Assembly (NCBI GenBank): GCA_902578495.1
Contig: CACHCY010000001.1
Span: 251,975 to 315,974, forward strand
Origin: an uncultured SAR86 cluster bacterium
GTDB taxonomy: Bacteria; Pseudomonadota; Gammaproteobacteria; Magnimaribacterales; AG-339-G14
Direction of reading: 5' to 3'
DNA: 64,000 bases
A program made the position numbers and the translations under genes. Below, in pieces: positions 9,752-19,455 of the stretch; positions within the stretch are counted from its first letter, which is position 1, and every line of letters starts with the position of its first letter. Below the pieces are notes generated by a model, which saw only the letters and a program-made list of their open reading frames with translations, was not told where the DNA came from and ran no database searches.

Positions 9752-10078
9752 ATGAATAAATCAATAATAACAATTCTTATCTCTCTTGTATTAATTTCCT
9801 GCGGGGATAGATTTTATAGAGTGGTGGTACCACAAGGAAACCTTGTCACAGACGAAATGATCCAACAATTAGAAGTTGGTATGACGGAAGCTCAAGTAAA
9901 TTTCATTATGGGAACTCCTTTAATCCGCGATCCTCTAGAAAGAGATAGATGGGAGTATTATCGACAAATAATTCATGGCGAAAAGCTTCTAGGAAAAACT
10001 AGCTTTACTCTTAATTTCGAGTCAGGGAGACTTATGTCTTGGACAAATAATTTAGAAGAGAGCAAAAATAAAGACTAA
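9752..10078 (+). CDS. bamE: outer membrane protein assembly factor BamE/OmlA-like lipoprotein
   Basis: Start ATG 9752; lipobox LISC; QLEVGMTEAQVNFIMGTPLIRDPLERDRWEYYRQI is SmpA/OmlA-like; divergent from fur as in other gammaproteobacteria. Confidence 0.9.
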   Translation: MNKSIITILISLVLISCGDRFYRVVVPQGNLVTDEMIQQLEVGMTEAQVNFIMGTPLIRDPLERDRWEYYRQIIHGEKLLGKTSFTLNFESGRLMSWTNNLEESKNKD

Positions 10079-11395
10079 TCCAATTAACATTGGAGCGACA
10101 TACCTAGTTAGATTTATCCAAATTTTCCAATAGAGTTCATTTTTAATCTTCATCTCTTCTTTGACAAAATTCTCTGAAAGAATCCATCCAACTAGTAAAG
10201 CAATAAACAAGCCTCCTAATGGCAGCATGATTGAGTTCGTTAAAAAGTCCATAAAGTCTAAAAACGACATTGAAAATATTTGAAAGTCTGCAATTAGATT
10301 AAAAGAGAACAAACTTCCAAGTCCCAATAGCCAAGCAATGGAACCAAGAATAGTAACAGCATAAGTTCTGGAAATTTTAAATCTATCTTCCATCCAAGCT
10401 GTACTGGGTTCAATTAAGGATACAGACGAACTCAAGGCAGCTAACGAAACAAGAATAAAAAACAGAGCTGAAGCAAAAAAACTAAAGGGAATTCCATAAA
10501 AAGCTACAGGCAGGGTCTCAAAAAATAATGACGGACCAGCAGTTGGAGTAAGCTCTGGGTTAGCAAATACGATTGGAAAAATAATTATTCCAGCAATTAT
10601 GGCAACAAAAGTATCTAAAAAAATTATCAAGCTGACAGTTTTGGTTAAGTTTTGTTCCTCAGGGATATATGCGCCGTAAGCCATAATTGCCCCCATACCT
10701 AAACTCAAAGTAAAAAAAGCTTGCCCCATGGCGCTTATAATTACACTTGACGAGATCTTAGAAAAATCTGGCATGAAAAGAAAACTGATAGCTTTTCCAA
10801 TTTCTCCCGTAAATGACGAATAAATTGAAAGCAGAATTATCAAAAAAAATAACGTTGGCATAATTATCTTAATGGTGGCTCCAATTCCATCAACAACTCC
10901 CTTAGCAACTATGAAACAAGTAAAAATCAAAAAAATGCTGTGCCAAAAGATCATCCTCATTGGAGAAGACTGAAACTGAGCAAAAAAATCAACAGAATAT
11001 TGAGAAGGATTCAGTGAGTCAGCAGGAATAGGACTAAAAATATAAGCCAAAGAAATGCCAGCAAAAACGCTGTAATAAGATAGGATCATTAAACCTGCTA
11101 AGGCACCAAACCAACCTAGCAAAACCCAACACGAAGAAATTCCTTTGAGGGAAACAAATTTTTTCATTGTATAGACTGGGCTCGATCTTCCGTATTTTCC
11201 TAGGAAAATCTCGGACATCATTACTGGAAATCCAATTAATATGATGCAGGCTAGATAAATTATTACAAATGCTCCTCCTCCATTTTCACCCGCCATGTAA
11301 GGAAATTTCCAAATATTTCCAAGGCCTACAGCGGATCCTGCTGCAGCTAATATAAAAGTCCAATTGCCTTTCCAGATTTTTGAATTATTTACCAT
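10052..11395 (-). CDS. sodium-dependent transporter, neurotransmitter:sodium symporter (SNF/NSS) family
   Basis: WTFILAAAGSAVGLGNIWKFPYMAGENGGGAFVIIYL signature; multi-TM. Confidence 0.94.
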   Translation of the reverse strand: MVNNSKIWKGNWTFILAAAGSAVGLGNIWKFPYMAGENGGGAFVIIYLACIILIGFPVMMSEIFLGKYGRSSPVYTMKKFVSLKGISSCWVLLGWFGALAGLMILSYYSVFAGISLAYIFSPIPADSLNPSQYSVDFFAQFQSSPMRMIFWHSIFLIFTCFIVAKGVVDGIGATIKIIMPTLFFLIILLSIYSSFTGEIGKAISFLFMPDFSKISSSVIISAMGQAFFTLSLGMGAIMAYGAYIPEEQNLTKTVSLIIFLDTFVAIIAGIIIFPIVFANPELTPTAGPSLFFETLPVAFYGIPFSFFASALFFILVSLAALSSSVSLIEPSTAWMEDRFKISRTYAVTILGSIAWLLGLGSLFSFNLIADFQIFSMSFLDFMDFLTNSIMLPLGGLFIALLVGWILSENFVKEEMKIKNELYWKIWINLTRYVAPMLIGLVFIFALF

Positions 11396-11443
11396 ACAGA
11401 GACGTCTCTAAAAGAATCATTACTTAATAGTTATACTACATCA

Positions 11444-11911
11444 ATGAACATCTCCAAAAAAAGTAACTTGCGACCAACAATTGAAAATCGACAAGCAAGA
11501 TTTAATTATGAGCTTTTAGATGATTTTGAAGCAGGAATTTCTTTGGAAGGCTGGGAGGTAAAAAGCATCAGAAATGGGCAGATAGAATTAAAAAATGCTT
11601 ACGTTGTTCTAAAAAAGGGAGAAGCATGGATTATTGGATTAAAGATTCTTCCCATGAAAGAGATCACTTACGAAGTTTCTTCAGAGAGATCTAGAAAGCT
11701 ATTACTTACCAAGGCAGAGTTATCTAAGCTTTTCAAGCAAACAAATGAAAAAGGATTAAGTTGTGTTCCCATAAAAATTTTTTGGAAAAATAATTTAGTT
11801 AAAGTAAAAATTTCTGTGGCTCGAGGTAAATCAAAATATGATAAGAGACACTCGTTGAAAAATAAGGAGTGGAGAAAAGAAAAATCTTCGTTAGAAAATT
11901 TTTCTAACTGA
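11444..11911 (+). CDS. smpB: SsrA-binding protein SmpB
   Basis: NRQARFNYELLDDFEAGISLEGWEVKSIR; adjacent to tmRNA. Confidence 0.96.
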   Translation: MNISKKSNLRPTIENRQARFNYELLDDFEAGISLEGWEVKSIRNGQIELKNAYVVLKKGEAWIIGLKILPMKEITYEVSSERSRKLLLTKAELSKLFKQTNEKGLSCVPIKIFWKNNLVKVKISVARGKSKYDKRHSLKNKEWRKEKSSLENFSN

Positions 11912-11942
11912 TGATCATTAGATACAATTACTTGCTTTTTTT

Positions 11943-12291
11943 GGGGGCGAACAGGATTAGACATCTTTCTTTCGAACCTTAAGTGCATGTCGAGATTGAG
12001 GAGTTCTCGTTAAACAATTCTCAAAACAATTAGTTGGCAAAAACAACTACGCACTAGCTGCATAATTAAGCTAGCTTCCTTACCCTGACTTCTACTAAGG
12101 GATAAGCGAAGTCGACCAGTAGAATGCTTGAAATGTGTTGCTCAGACCCATTTTGATAAGACTTTTCTGAGCTTACTCTTCTAATCCCTTTTCATCGGGC
12201 CATGGAAGTAAAAGAAAATTGATGGAATAAGCATGTAGATCTGAAGGTAAGAGTTAGTTGGACGCGGGTTCGATACCCGCCGCCTCCACCA
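11943..12291 (+). ncRNA. ssrA: tmRNA (single-chain)
   Basis: 5' GGGGGCGAACAGGATTAGACA and 3' GGACGCGGGTTCGATACCCGCCGCCTCCACCA form the tRNA-like domain; tag reading frame GGC AAA AAC AAC TAC GCA CTA GCT GCA TAA at 12036-12065 = GKNNYALAA*. Confidence 0.96.
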
Positions 12292-12311
12292 AAATTAGAA
12301 ATTAAATTGAT

Positions 12312-14444
12312 CTATTTTATTGATAATCTATTTTCTATATTTCCCAAGATGAATGAAAAGATTTCTGAATAAGAATCTAAGATTATCTCGGTTGGAGTAC
12401 CTGCACCATGTCCTGCTTCAGTTTCAATTCTAATGAGGATAGGATTATCTCCACTATGTAATTCCTGTAGAGAAGCGGCAAACTTATATGAATGAGCTGG
12501 GACTACCCTATCGTCATGATCACCTGTTGTTATCAATGTGGCGGGATAAGAGACTTCATCTTTAATATTGTGTAATGGTGAATAAGACAAAAGATAGTTG
12601 AACATCTCTTCACTTTCATCCGATGTACCATAATCATAAGCCCAGCCTGCACCGGCAGTAAATTTATGATACCTGAGCATATCTAGTACACCTACTGCAG
12701 GTAGAGCAACTCTAGCAAGCTGAGGCTCTTGGGTCATAACAGCACCAACTAAAAGACCTCCATTTGAACCTCCTCTCAAAATTAAGTTTTCTGATTTTGT
12801 ATAGCCCTCTGAAAAAAGAAATCTTGCGGCATAGATAAAATCATCAAATACATTTTGCTTGTTCATTTTTGTCCCAGATAGATGCCATTTCTTCCCATAT
12901 TCTCCACCTCCTCTGATATTTGGAACCACATAAACTCCGCCTTTTTCTAACCAATAAGCCATAATGCTGCTGAAATTTGGAGTAAGAGAAATATTAAAAC
13001 CTCCATATCCATAAAGAATTGTTGGATTTTTACCATTTTTACTCAAACCTTTTTTATATGTGATGATCATTGGAACTTTTGTTCCATCTTTAGAGGTATA
13101 AAAAACCTGCTCCGATATATATTTTTCAGGATCAAAATTTATCTTTGGCTTGAAATAAATTTTTGATTTACCGCTCTTAGGATTGATGCTGAAGATTGTG
13201 GGAGGTGTATGGTAGTTGGAGAAAGAATAGAAAAGTTCATCATCCTCTCTTTTTCCTGAGATTGGAGAAACACTACCTATACCCGGTAGATCGACTTCTC
13301 TAATGAGCTTTCCAGAAAAATCATATTGAAAAGTCTTTGAAATTGCATTCTGCATTAACTCTACAAATATATATCCTCCTGAAGAGCTTGGACTCATTAC
13401 AGAATCCTGTTCTGGGATTAAATCTTTAGATTTATCTAAAGAAGGTTCTTTGGCTTGAACTGAAATAATTTTTTGATTATCAGCATTATTGTTAGTCACT
13501 AAAAAAAGTTCGTTATCTAAACTATCCAATAAATAAACATCGATAGAAAGATCATCATTTATAGTTTTAATTTCTGGGTTTTCATCTAAGTGATTTATTA
13601 AATAGAGCTCATTTCCAGATGTGGAATTTGCTGCAGATATGATTAAGTATTTTTGATCCTCTGTTACAGAGGATGAAACATATCTTCTTTTTTGTTCAGC
13701 TTTGTTTCCAAAGATAATTTGATCTCTTTCTTGAGTAGTTCCTAATTTATGAAAATAAAGTTTATGATTATTATTCAAAGAACTTAGTTCACTTCCTTTA
13801 GGAGCATCGTAAGTTGAATAGTAGATACCCTCATTGCTTTTCCAGCTTAATGAAGAAAACTTAACGTTGATTAGAGAATCTGATAAAAGTGATTTAGTTT
13901 CTGTATCCAAAAAAAATACTTTCCTCCAATCACTTCCACCATCAGAAATTGCATAAGCAGCAATACTTCCATCTTTACTAAAACTAATATCAGATAAAGA
14001 GATAGTTCCATCTTCGCTAAACGAGTTAGGATCTAAAAAGACTTCCTCAACTCCTTGTGAGTTTTTTCGGTAAAGCACTGATTGATTTTGAAGGCCGCTA
14101 TTCTTGAAAAAATAAATGTAATTTCCTTCTTTGAAGGGGGAAGAAAATTTCTCATAGTCCCAAATTTTTTTTAATCCGTCTTTTATTTGCTCTTTCAATC
14201 CTAAACTTTCGAAGTATTTATCAGCAAAGAGATTTTGATCTTCTATCCAACTCTTTGTCTCTTTATCCAGATCATCCTCAAGCCATCTATATGGATCTTG
14301 AATTTCTTTAGAAAAATATAAATCAGAAGTATTAACTTTTTTAGTCATGGGATAAATTGATTTCAAATTATTATTATCATTCATGCTTAACTGCTCGCAC
14401 GATAACAAACTAATGGAAATAAGGATTAAGGCTAGTTTTCGCAT
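12312..14444 (-). CDS. prolyl oligopeptidase family serine peptidase (S9A), predicted lipoprotein
   Basis: MRKLALILISISLLSC lipobox; DPYRWLEDD; RGGSNGGLL nucleophile motif; TGDHDDRVVPAHSYKF; AGHGAGTP. Confidence 0.93.
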   Translation of the reverse strand: MRKLALILISISLLSCEQLSMNDNNNLKSIYPMTKKVNTSDLYFSKEIQDPYRWLEDDLDKETKSWIEDQNLFADKYFESLGLKEQIKDGLKKIWDYEKFSSPFKEGNYIYFFKNSGLQNQSVLYRKNSQGVEEVFLDPNSFSEDGTISLSDISFSKDGSIAAYAISDGGSDWRKVFFLDTETKSLLSDSLINVKFSSLSWKSNEGIYYSTYDAPKGSELSSLNNNHKLYFHKLGTTQERDQIIFGNKAEQKRRYVSSSVTEDQKYLIISAANSTSGNELYLINHLDENPEIKTINDDLSIDVYLLDSLDNELFLVTNNNADNQKIISVQAKEPSLDKSKDLIPEQDSVMSPSSSGGYIFVELMQNAISKTFQYDFSGKLIREVDLPGIGSVSPISGKREDDELFYSFSNYHTPPTIFSINPKSGKSKIYFKPKINFDPEKYISEQVFYTSKDGTKVPMIITYKKGLSKNGKNPTILYGYGGFNISLTPNFSSIMAYWLEKGGVYVVPNIRGGGEYGKKWHLSGTKMNKQNVFDDFIYAARFLFSEGYTKSENLILRGGSNGGLLVGAVMTQEPQLARVALPAVGVLDMLRYHKFTAGAGWAYDYGTSDESEEMFNYLLSYSPLHNIKDEVSYPATLITTGDHDDRVVPAHSYKFAASLQELHSGDNPILIRIETEAGHGAGTPTEIILDSYSEIFSFILGNIENRLSIK

Positions 14445-14465
14445 GAAAGAATAAACTCTTTAAGT

Positions 14466-14500
14466 ATTATATTGACAAATTAGATTGTTATCTTCATCAT
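14466..14500. promoter_or_regulatory. abutting divergent promoter elements (prolyl oligopeptidase / rpsT)
   Basis: Minus-strand TATAAT at 14471..14466 directly abuts plus-strand TTGACA at 14472-14477; 17-nt spacer to CATCAT at 14495-14500. Confidence 0.45.
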
Positions 14501-14509
14501 TCCGCACCT

Positions 14510-14779
14510 ATGGCAAACATTAAATCAGCAATTAAAAGAGCTAGGCAAGCTAATAGAAGAAATGTCCTTAAAAGCTCTCAACGTGCTTCTGCGAGGACAA
14601 GTATTAAGGCTTTTGAAAAAGCACTTGATGATAAGGATTTTGAAGCTGCTGGGAATGAGTTTAAAAAAACTCAGAAACTGATGGACAAACTTGCCAATAA
14701 AAAAGTTCTTCCCAAAAATCACGTTGCAAGAACTAAATCAAGACTCAACAAAAAATTAAAAGCTCTTAAGTCAGCTTAA
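14510..14779 (+). CDS. rpsT: 30S ribosomal protein S20
   Basis: MANIKSAIKRARQANRRNVLKSSQRASART. Confidence 0.97.
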   Translation: MANIKSAIKRARQANRRNVLKSSQRASARTSIKAFEKALDDKDFEAAGNEFKKTQKLMDKLANKKVLPKNHVARTKSRLNKKLKALKSA

Positions 14780-15541
14780 TTTCAATCTAGTTCTCTTTTT
14801 TTGGTTTTGCAATGAACCAAATAGATCCTTTTCATGACCGCTTAGGATATAGCCAATCCTTTGATTATTAATTAAGAAAATTTTCATAGCTGATAATTTA
14901 GTTTTCATGCCTCCTCTTCCTAACTTACCAGAGTCTCCAAAAATAATTTTTTGATTTGAAAGTGCTTTAAGGCTGACTTCGTCAATAAGGACAGCGTCCT
15001 TATTTGTTCTTGGATCTTTTGAATATAAACCTTTTTGATCTGTATAAAGTATAAGTTTTTTAGAACTAATAAGATTCGCTAGTTTTGCACTTAATTGATC
15101 ATTATCTCCTCTCTCAATTTCCTCTGTTGATACAGAATCATTTTCATTGACTATTGGCGTTATACCCCATCTGAGGAGATTATTGATGCTGGATTTAATA
15201 TTGTTAGATTTTGTTTCAGATTTAAAATCACTATGACTGAGGAGAACTTGAGCAACCTCTATTTTAAATTTATCAAAATTTTTCTGGTAGGCATTTATAA
15301 GCCCTATTTGGCCAACAGCTGATAATGATTGAAGTTGTTTGATATTTTTTGGTTTTTTTTCTATGCCTCTTTTCTTCATTCCATAGGAAATTGCTCCAGA
15401 TGAAACTAAAACTACATCAAAATCATTTTCTCTGAATTTCTGAATGCACTTAGCAAGTCTTTTAAAAAAAGCTGAATTTTCTCGACTTCCTTGTGAAATT
15501 AAGGAGGATCCTACTTTGATTACTACTACTGAATTACTCAT
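14771..15541 (-). CDS. proB: glutamate 5-kinase lacking C-terminal PUA domain
   Basis: VVIKVGSSLIS, LVSSGAISYGMKK, PIVNENDSVST, DNDQLSAKLA; 256 aa. Confidence 0.94.
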   Translation of the reverse strand: MSNSVVVIKVGSSLISQGSRENSAFFKRLAKCIQKFRENDFDVVLVSSGAISYGMKKRGIEKKPKNIKQLQSLSAVGQIGLINAYQKNFDKFKIEVAQVLLSHSDFKSETKSNNIKSSINNLLRWGITPIVNENDSVSTEEIERGDNDQLSAKLANLISSKKLILYTDQKGLYSKDPRTNKDAVLIDEVSLKALSNQKIIFGDSGKLGRGGMKTKLSAMKIFLINNQRIGYILSGHEKDLFGSLQNQKKRTRLKLS

Positions 15542-16544
15542 TACTGTTAATCTCTATGATTTTTGTGCTGACCTTTTTGACTAGTTCGCTTAATCCTTCC
15601 CCAGTTATAGAAGATATTAAAAAAACTTCATTGCTGTATATCTTTTTTGTCTCAGATAAATAATCATTCTTCAATTCTGTTTTTGTGTCTGCTTTAGTTA
15701 GAACAATCCATTGTTCTAGCTTAGATAAAGATTCGTCAAATTCTTTCAGCTCTTTATCTAAGGAATTCTTTTTTTCCTCTACATCTTCAGGTTTGATTTC
15801 TGATACATCGATTAGATGAAGCAACAACTTTACTCTAGATAAATGTTTTAAAAACCTTATCCCAAGTCCTGCCCCTTTGGCAGCTCCCGGAATTAATCCT
15901 GGAATATCTGCAATTACATATGGATTGAGAGATTTAGCCTCAACCACTCCAAGATTAGGGGTTAGAGTAGTAAACGGATAGTCGGCTATTTTGGGTTTTG
16001 CCTCGGATATACTTGAAATTAGGGTAGATTTTCCTGCATTTGGAAATCCTAAGAGACCAACATCAGCTATTAATCTTAGTTCTAAATGAAGGGATAGCTC
16101 TTCTCCCTTTTCTCCTTCTGTGGTTTTTCTGGGAGCTCTGTTCGTAGATGACTTGAATCTTGCATTCCCTAATCCACCCTTCCCTCCAGAAACAACTTCA
16201 AAAAGATCACCATCTTTTTTTAAGTCAGCTATTTCTTCTTCAGTAGATTCTTCAAAAACAACAGTACCAACGGGAACTTTTAAAATTATGTCACTGGCAT
16301 CCTTACCATGTTTATTTTTACCCTCACCAGGAGAACCATTTTTAGCTTGATATTTTTTTTGTAATCTAAAATCTTGTAGCGTTGTCAAAGAGCTATCAGC
16401 TTTAAGAAAAATGCTTCCGCCTTTTCCTCCATCGCCCCCATCGGGACCTCCCCTAGGAATAAATTTTTCTCTTCTGAAGCTCAAGCAACCGTTTCCACCA
16501 GAGCCAGCTATTAAGTGAATAGCAGCTTCGTCAATGAAGCTCAT
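15534..16544 (-). CDS. obgE: GTPase ObgE/CgtA
   Basis: GGSGGNGCLSFRREKFIPRGGPDGGDGG; GFPNAGKSTLIS; upstream rpmA-rplU. Confidence 0.96.
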   Translation of the reverse strand: MSFIDEAAIHLIAGSGGNGCLSFRREKFIPRGGPDGGDGGKGGSIFLKADSSLTTLQDFRLQKKYQAKNGSPGEGKNKHGKDASDIILKVPVGTVVFEESTEEEIADLKKDGDLFEVVSGGKGGLGNARFKSSTNRAPRKTTEGEKGEELSLHLELRLIADVGLLGFPNAGKSTLISSISEAKPKIADYPFTTLTPNLGVVEAKSLNPYVIADIPGLIPGAAKGAGLGIRFLKHLSRVKLLLHLIDVSEIKPEDVEEKKNSLDKELKEFDESLSKLEQWIVLTKADTKTELKNDYLSETKKIYSNEVFLISSITGEGLSELVKKVSTKIIEINSNE

Positions 16545-16547
16545 TGT

Positions 16548-16808
16548 TTAATCTGCGGGAGTGATATTTATGAATTGTCTGAGATTCCTACCTTTTTTGC
16601 TGAAAGATACAGTACCGTTAATTTTTGCAAAAAGTGTATGATCTTTTCCAATTCCAACATTTGTGCCAGGGTGGAACTTTGTGCCCCTTTGCCTGACTAG
16701 AATAGAGCCAGCAGATACCAGTTGGCCGCCGTACCTTTTAACGCCCAGTCTTTTAGATTCAGAATCTCTTCCGTTTCTACTACTACCACCTGCTTTTTTA
16801 TGTGCCAT
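16548..16808 (-). CDS. rpmA: 50S ribosomal protein L27
   Basis: [29 protein letters not shown]. Confidence 0.98.
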   Translation of the reverse strand: MAHKKAGGSSRNGRDSESKRLGVKRYGGQLVSAGSILVRQRGTKFHPGTNVGIGKDHTLFAKINGTVSFSKKGRNLRQFINITPAD

Positions 16809-16810
16809 AC

Positions 16811-17122
16811 TTAAACCGAAATTTGCTCTATTTGAATTTCACTATAATTTTGACGATGACCTTGCTTTTTCCTGTAGTCCTTCCTTCTTTTCATCTTGAT
16901 AATCGTTACTTTATCTTCTTTTCCGTGTCGAAGGATTTTTGCAGTTACTTTTGCCCCTTCAATAAAAGGAGAGCCAAGAGTAATTTCGCCATCTTTCTCA
17001 ATTAAAAGGACATCAGTAATATCAACAGGTTCCCCTTCAGAAGCTTTAAGTTTTTCAACTTTAAGGATTTCGCCTTCAGCTACTTTATGCTGTTTACCAC
17101 CTGTTTTGATTACCGCGTACAT
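16811..17122 (-). CDS. rplU: 50S ribosomal protein L21
   Basis: [41 protein letters not shown]. Confidence 0.97.
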   Translation of the reverse strand: MYAVIKTGGKQHKVAEGEILKVEKLKASEGEPVDITDVLLIEKDGEITLGSPFIEGAKVTAKILRHGKEDKVTIIKMKRRKDYRKKQGHRQNYSEIQIEQISV

Positions 17123-17145
17123 TTTTATATCAAAATTGAGGTCGA

Positions 17146-17174
17146 ATGATATCTAAATAAGTTCTTTGTCGCAA
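17146..17174 (-). promoter_or_regulatory. candidate sigma70-type promoter for rplU-rpmA
   Basis: Minus strand TTGCGA (17174..17169), 17-nt spacer, TATCAT (17151..17146). Confidence 0.5.
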
Positions 17175-17218
17175 TAGATTCAATAAATCAACTATGATAA
17201 TTTGTACTTGAGAGATTG

Positions 17219-17740
17219 ATGAAATTTACAGAAAAGAATTCTTTCACCAAAGAAGAACTTCAACTTTGCTCGAAAGGAAAGCTATTTCATAAAAATGATG
17301 GAAAGCTTCCAAGTAGCAATATGCTGATGTTAGATAGAATTACTTCAATATCAGGAGATCAGGGTAATTACTCAAATGGACTAATAGAGGCAGAACTTGA
17401 TATCAATGAGAATCTTTGGTTTTTTGATTGTCATTTCAAAGATGATCCAGTTATGCCCGGATGCTTAGGTTTGGACGCAATGTGGCAAATTTTAGGGTTT
17501 TATTTACTTTGGTCTGGGAATCATGGAATAGGAAGAGCTCTTGGTGCCGGGCAGGTTAAATTTTATGGTCAAGTGCTTCCTCATGCTAAAACGGTTAAAT
17601 ATGAGATTCATGTAAAAAGAATGCTCTCAACAAAAACTGTTCTTGGAGTTGCAGACGGATTAATGTACGTTGATGGGAAGGAAATTTATTCAGCGAAGAA
17701 CTTAAAAGTTGGGCTTTTTGAGAACCCTGGTAATTTTTGA
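17219..17740 (+). CDS. fabA: 3-hydroxyacyl-ACP dehydratase/isomerase FabA
   Basis: [23 protein letters not shown]; start ATG 17219 preferred over TTG 17216. Confidence 0.96.
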   Translation: MKFTEKNSFTKEELQLCSKGKLFHKNDGKLPSSNMLMLDRITSISGDQGNYSNGLIEAELDINENLWFFDCHFKDDPVMPGCLGLDAMWQILGFYLLWSGNHGIGRALGAGQVKFYGQVLPHAKTVKYEIHVKRMLSTKTVLGVADGLMYVDGKEIYSAKNLKVGLFENPGNF

Positions 17741-18966
17741 TGAGTACTTTAAAAAGAGCAGTAATAACAGGAATTGGAGCCATATCTTGCATAGGTAACA
17801 ATATTTCTGAAATAACGAAATCTCTTAAATTGGGTACATCAGGGATAAGTTTCAATGAATCGTACAAAGAACTGGGTATGCGAAGTCATATTTCTGGCTC
17901 CATTAATTTAAATCTAAAGGATCTCATTGATAGAAAACATTTGAGATTCATGGGAGAAGCAGCAAGCTATGCCTATTTAAGTACTGCAGAGGCTATAAAA
18001 GACTCAGGCTTGGATCTAGCAAGGTTTTCTTCACAAGACGTTGGGGTCATTGCAGGTTCCGGTGGAGCATCTTCTAGAAGCCAGGTTGAAGCAGCAGATA
18101 TAGTTAAGAGCAAAGGAGTTAAAAGAATAGGACCTTACAGAGTTACTCAAACAATGGGAAACACCGTTTCAGCAGCTCTTGCAACTTTTTTTGGCATCAA
18201 AGGGGTGAATTTCTCAATTTCCTCTGCGTGCTCAACAAGCGCACATTGTATTGGATCAGCTCTGGAACAAATTCAATTGGGAAAACAAAAAATAATATTA
18301 GCTGGTGGCGCTGAAGATGAGCATTGGACAATGTCTAGTATGTTTGATGCCATGGGAGCGCTGTCTTCTTCATATAATGAGAGTCCTGAGAAAGCATCAA
18401 GGCCTTTTGATAAAGACAGAGATGGTTTTGTTATAGCAGGAGGAGCGGGCATGCTCGTCGTTGAAGAATTAGATCATGCTCTAGAAAGAAACGCTGATAT
18501 TTATGCTGAAATTACTGGATATGGAGCAACTTCTGATGGAGATGATATGGTCCATCCATCCGGAGAAGGAGCAACTAATTGCATGCTAAAGGCTGTTGAA
18601 ATGCATGGAAAAGATAATATTGATTATATTAATGCTCACGGAACTTCAACACCTGCTGGAGATCCTGTCGAGTTAGAATCTATAAAAAAGGTTTTCAAAG
18701 ATAAAATTCCTCCCATAAGCTCAACAAAATCACAAACTGGACATACCCTTGGTGCCGCTGGAGCTTTAGAAAGTATTTTTTCACTATTAATGCTAAAAAA
18801 CAGTTTTATATCAAAAACCCTTAATCTTTCTAGCTCGATTGATGAAGGTGAAGGTTTAGACTTAGTTTCAGAAGTCAGAAATCAGGATTTGGATGCTGTA
18901 ATGAATAATAGCTTTGGCTTTGGGGGAACTAACGTTAGTTTAGTTTTTGAAAAGTTAAAATCCTAG
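17740..18966 (+). CDS. fabB: beta-ketoacyl-ACP synthase I
   Basis: [44 protein letters not shown] at 17740 overlaps the fabA TGA. Confidence 0.95.
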   Translation: MSTLKRAVITGIGAISCIGNNISEITKSLKLGTSGISFNESYKELGMRSHISGSINLNLKDLIDRKHLRFMGEAASYAYLSTAEAIKDSGLDLARFSSQDVGVIAGSGGASSRSQVEAADIVKSKGVKRIGPYRVTQTMGNTVSAALATFFGIKGVNFSISSACSTSAHCIGSALEQIQLGKQKIILAGGAEDEHWTMSSMFDAMGALSSSYNESPEKASRPFDKDRDGFVIAGGAGMLVVEELDHALERNADIYAEITGYGATSDGDDMVHPSGEGATNCMLKAVEMHGKDNIDYINAHGTSTPAGDPVELESIKKVFKDKIPPISSTKSQTGHTLGAAGALESIFSLLMLKNSFISKTLNLSSSIDEGEGLDLVSEVRNQDLDAVMNNSFGFGGTNVSLVFEKLKS

Positions 18967-19394
18967 AAAGGAATTTCATCGTCTATGAGCCCCTCCTCGG
19001 GTTGAGGACTAGAGCTATTCATCTGAGGGCTCTGATCCATATTATCTTCAGATCTTCGTCCTCCTAACATTTGCATTTCTCTCCCAATAATCTCTGTTGT
19101 ATATCTTTTATTTCCTTGATCGTCTTCCCAATCTCTTGTTCTTAATGATCCCTCAATATAAACAGAAGAACCTTTTTTTAAATACTCCCCACAAACTTCT
19201 GCAATTCTTCTAAAAAAAACAACTCTATGCCACTCAGTTTTTTCCTTTTTTTCTCCAGTTTGATTATCATTCCAGCTTTCAGATGTAGCGATACTCAAAT
19301 TTGCAACTGCATCTCCTCCAGCCGTATACCTCATGTCAGGATCTTTCCCGAGATTACCAACTAATATAACCTTATTTATTCCGCTTCGAGCCAT
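18963..19394 (-). CDS. ssb: single-stranded DNA-binding protein
   Basis: [28 protein letters not shown]-terminal [11 protein letters not shown] tip; start ATG 19394. Confidence 0.96.
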   Translation of the reverse strand: MARSGINKVILVGNLGKDPDMRYTAGGDAVANLSIATSESWNDNQTGEKKEKTEWHRVVFFRRIAEVCGEYLKKGSSVYIEGSLRTRDWEDDQGNKRYTTEIIGREMQMLGGRRSEDNMDQSPQMNSSSPQPEEGLIDDEIPF

Positions 19395-19421
19395 AATGCA
19401 CCTTATTTTTAATGTAAATTC

Positions 19422-19429
19422 ATTATAAT
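19422..19429. promoter_or_regulatory. palindromic ATTATAAT; candidate shared -10 for ssb and uvrA
   Basis: Second ATTATAAT copy in a divergent gap; 26-27 nt to each start codon. Confidence 0.45.
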
Positions 19430-19455
19430 CCATCTGAAAGACTATTTATAAATAA

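Noticed and set aside
11668-11988. Minus-strand 106-aa ORF across smpB end and tmRNA start
   Set aside because: Overlaps smpB and ssrA, both strongly supported; no homology pattern.
11943-12291. Possible integrated element at ssrA, a common integration site
   Set aside because: No duplicated tmRNA 3' end and no integrase; flanks are smpB and a peptidase gene with only about 20 bp of spacer.
17595-17867. Minus-strand 90-aa ORF across fabA/fabB
   Set aside because: Antisense to two well-supported genes; no domain recognised.
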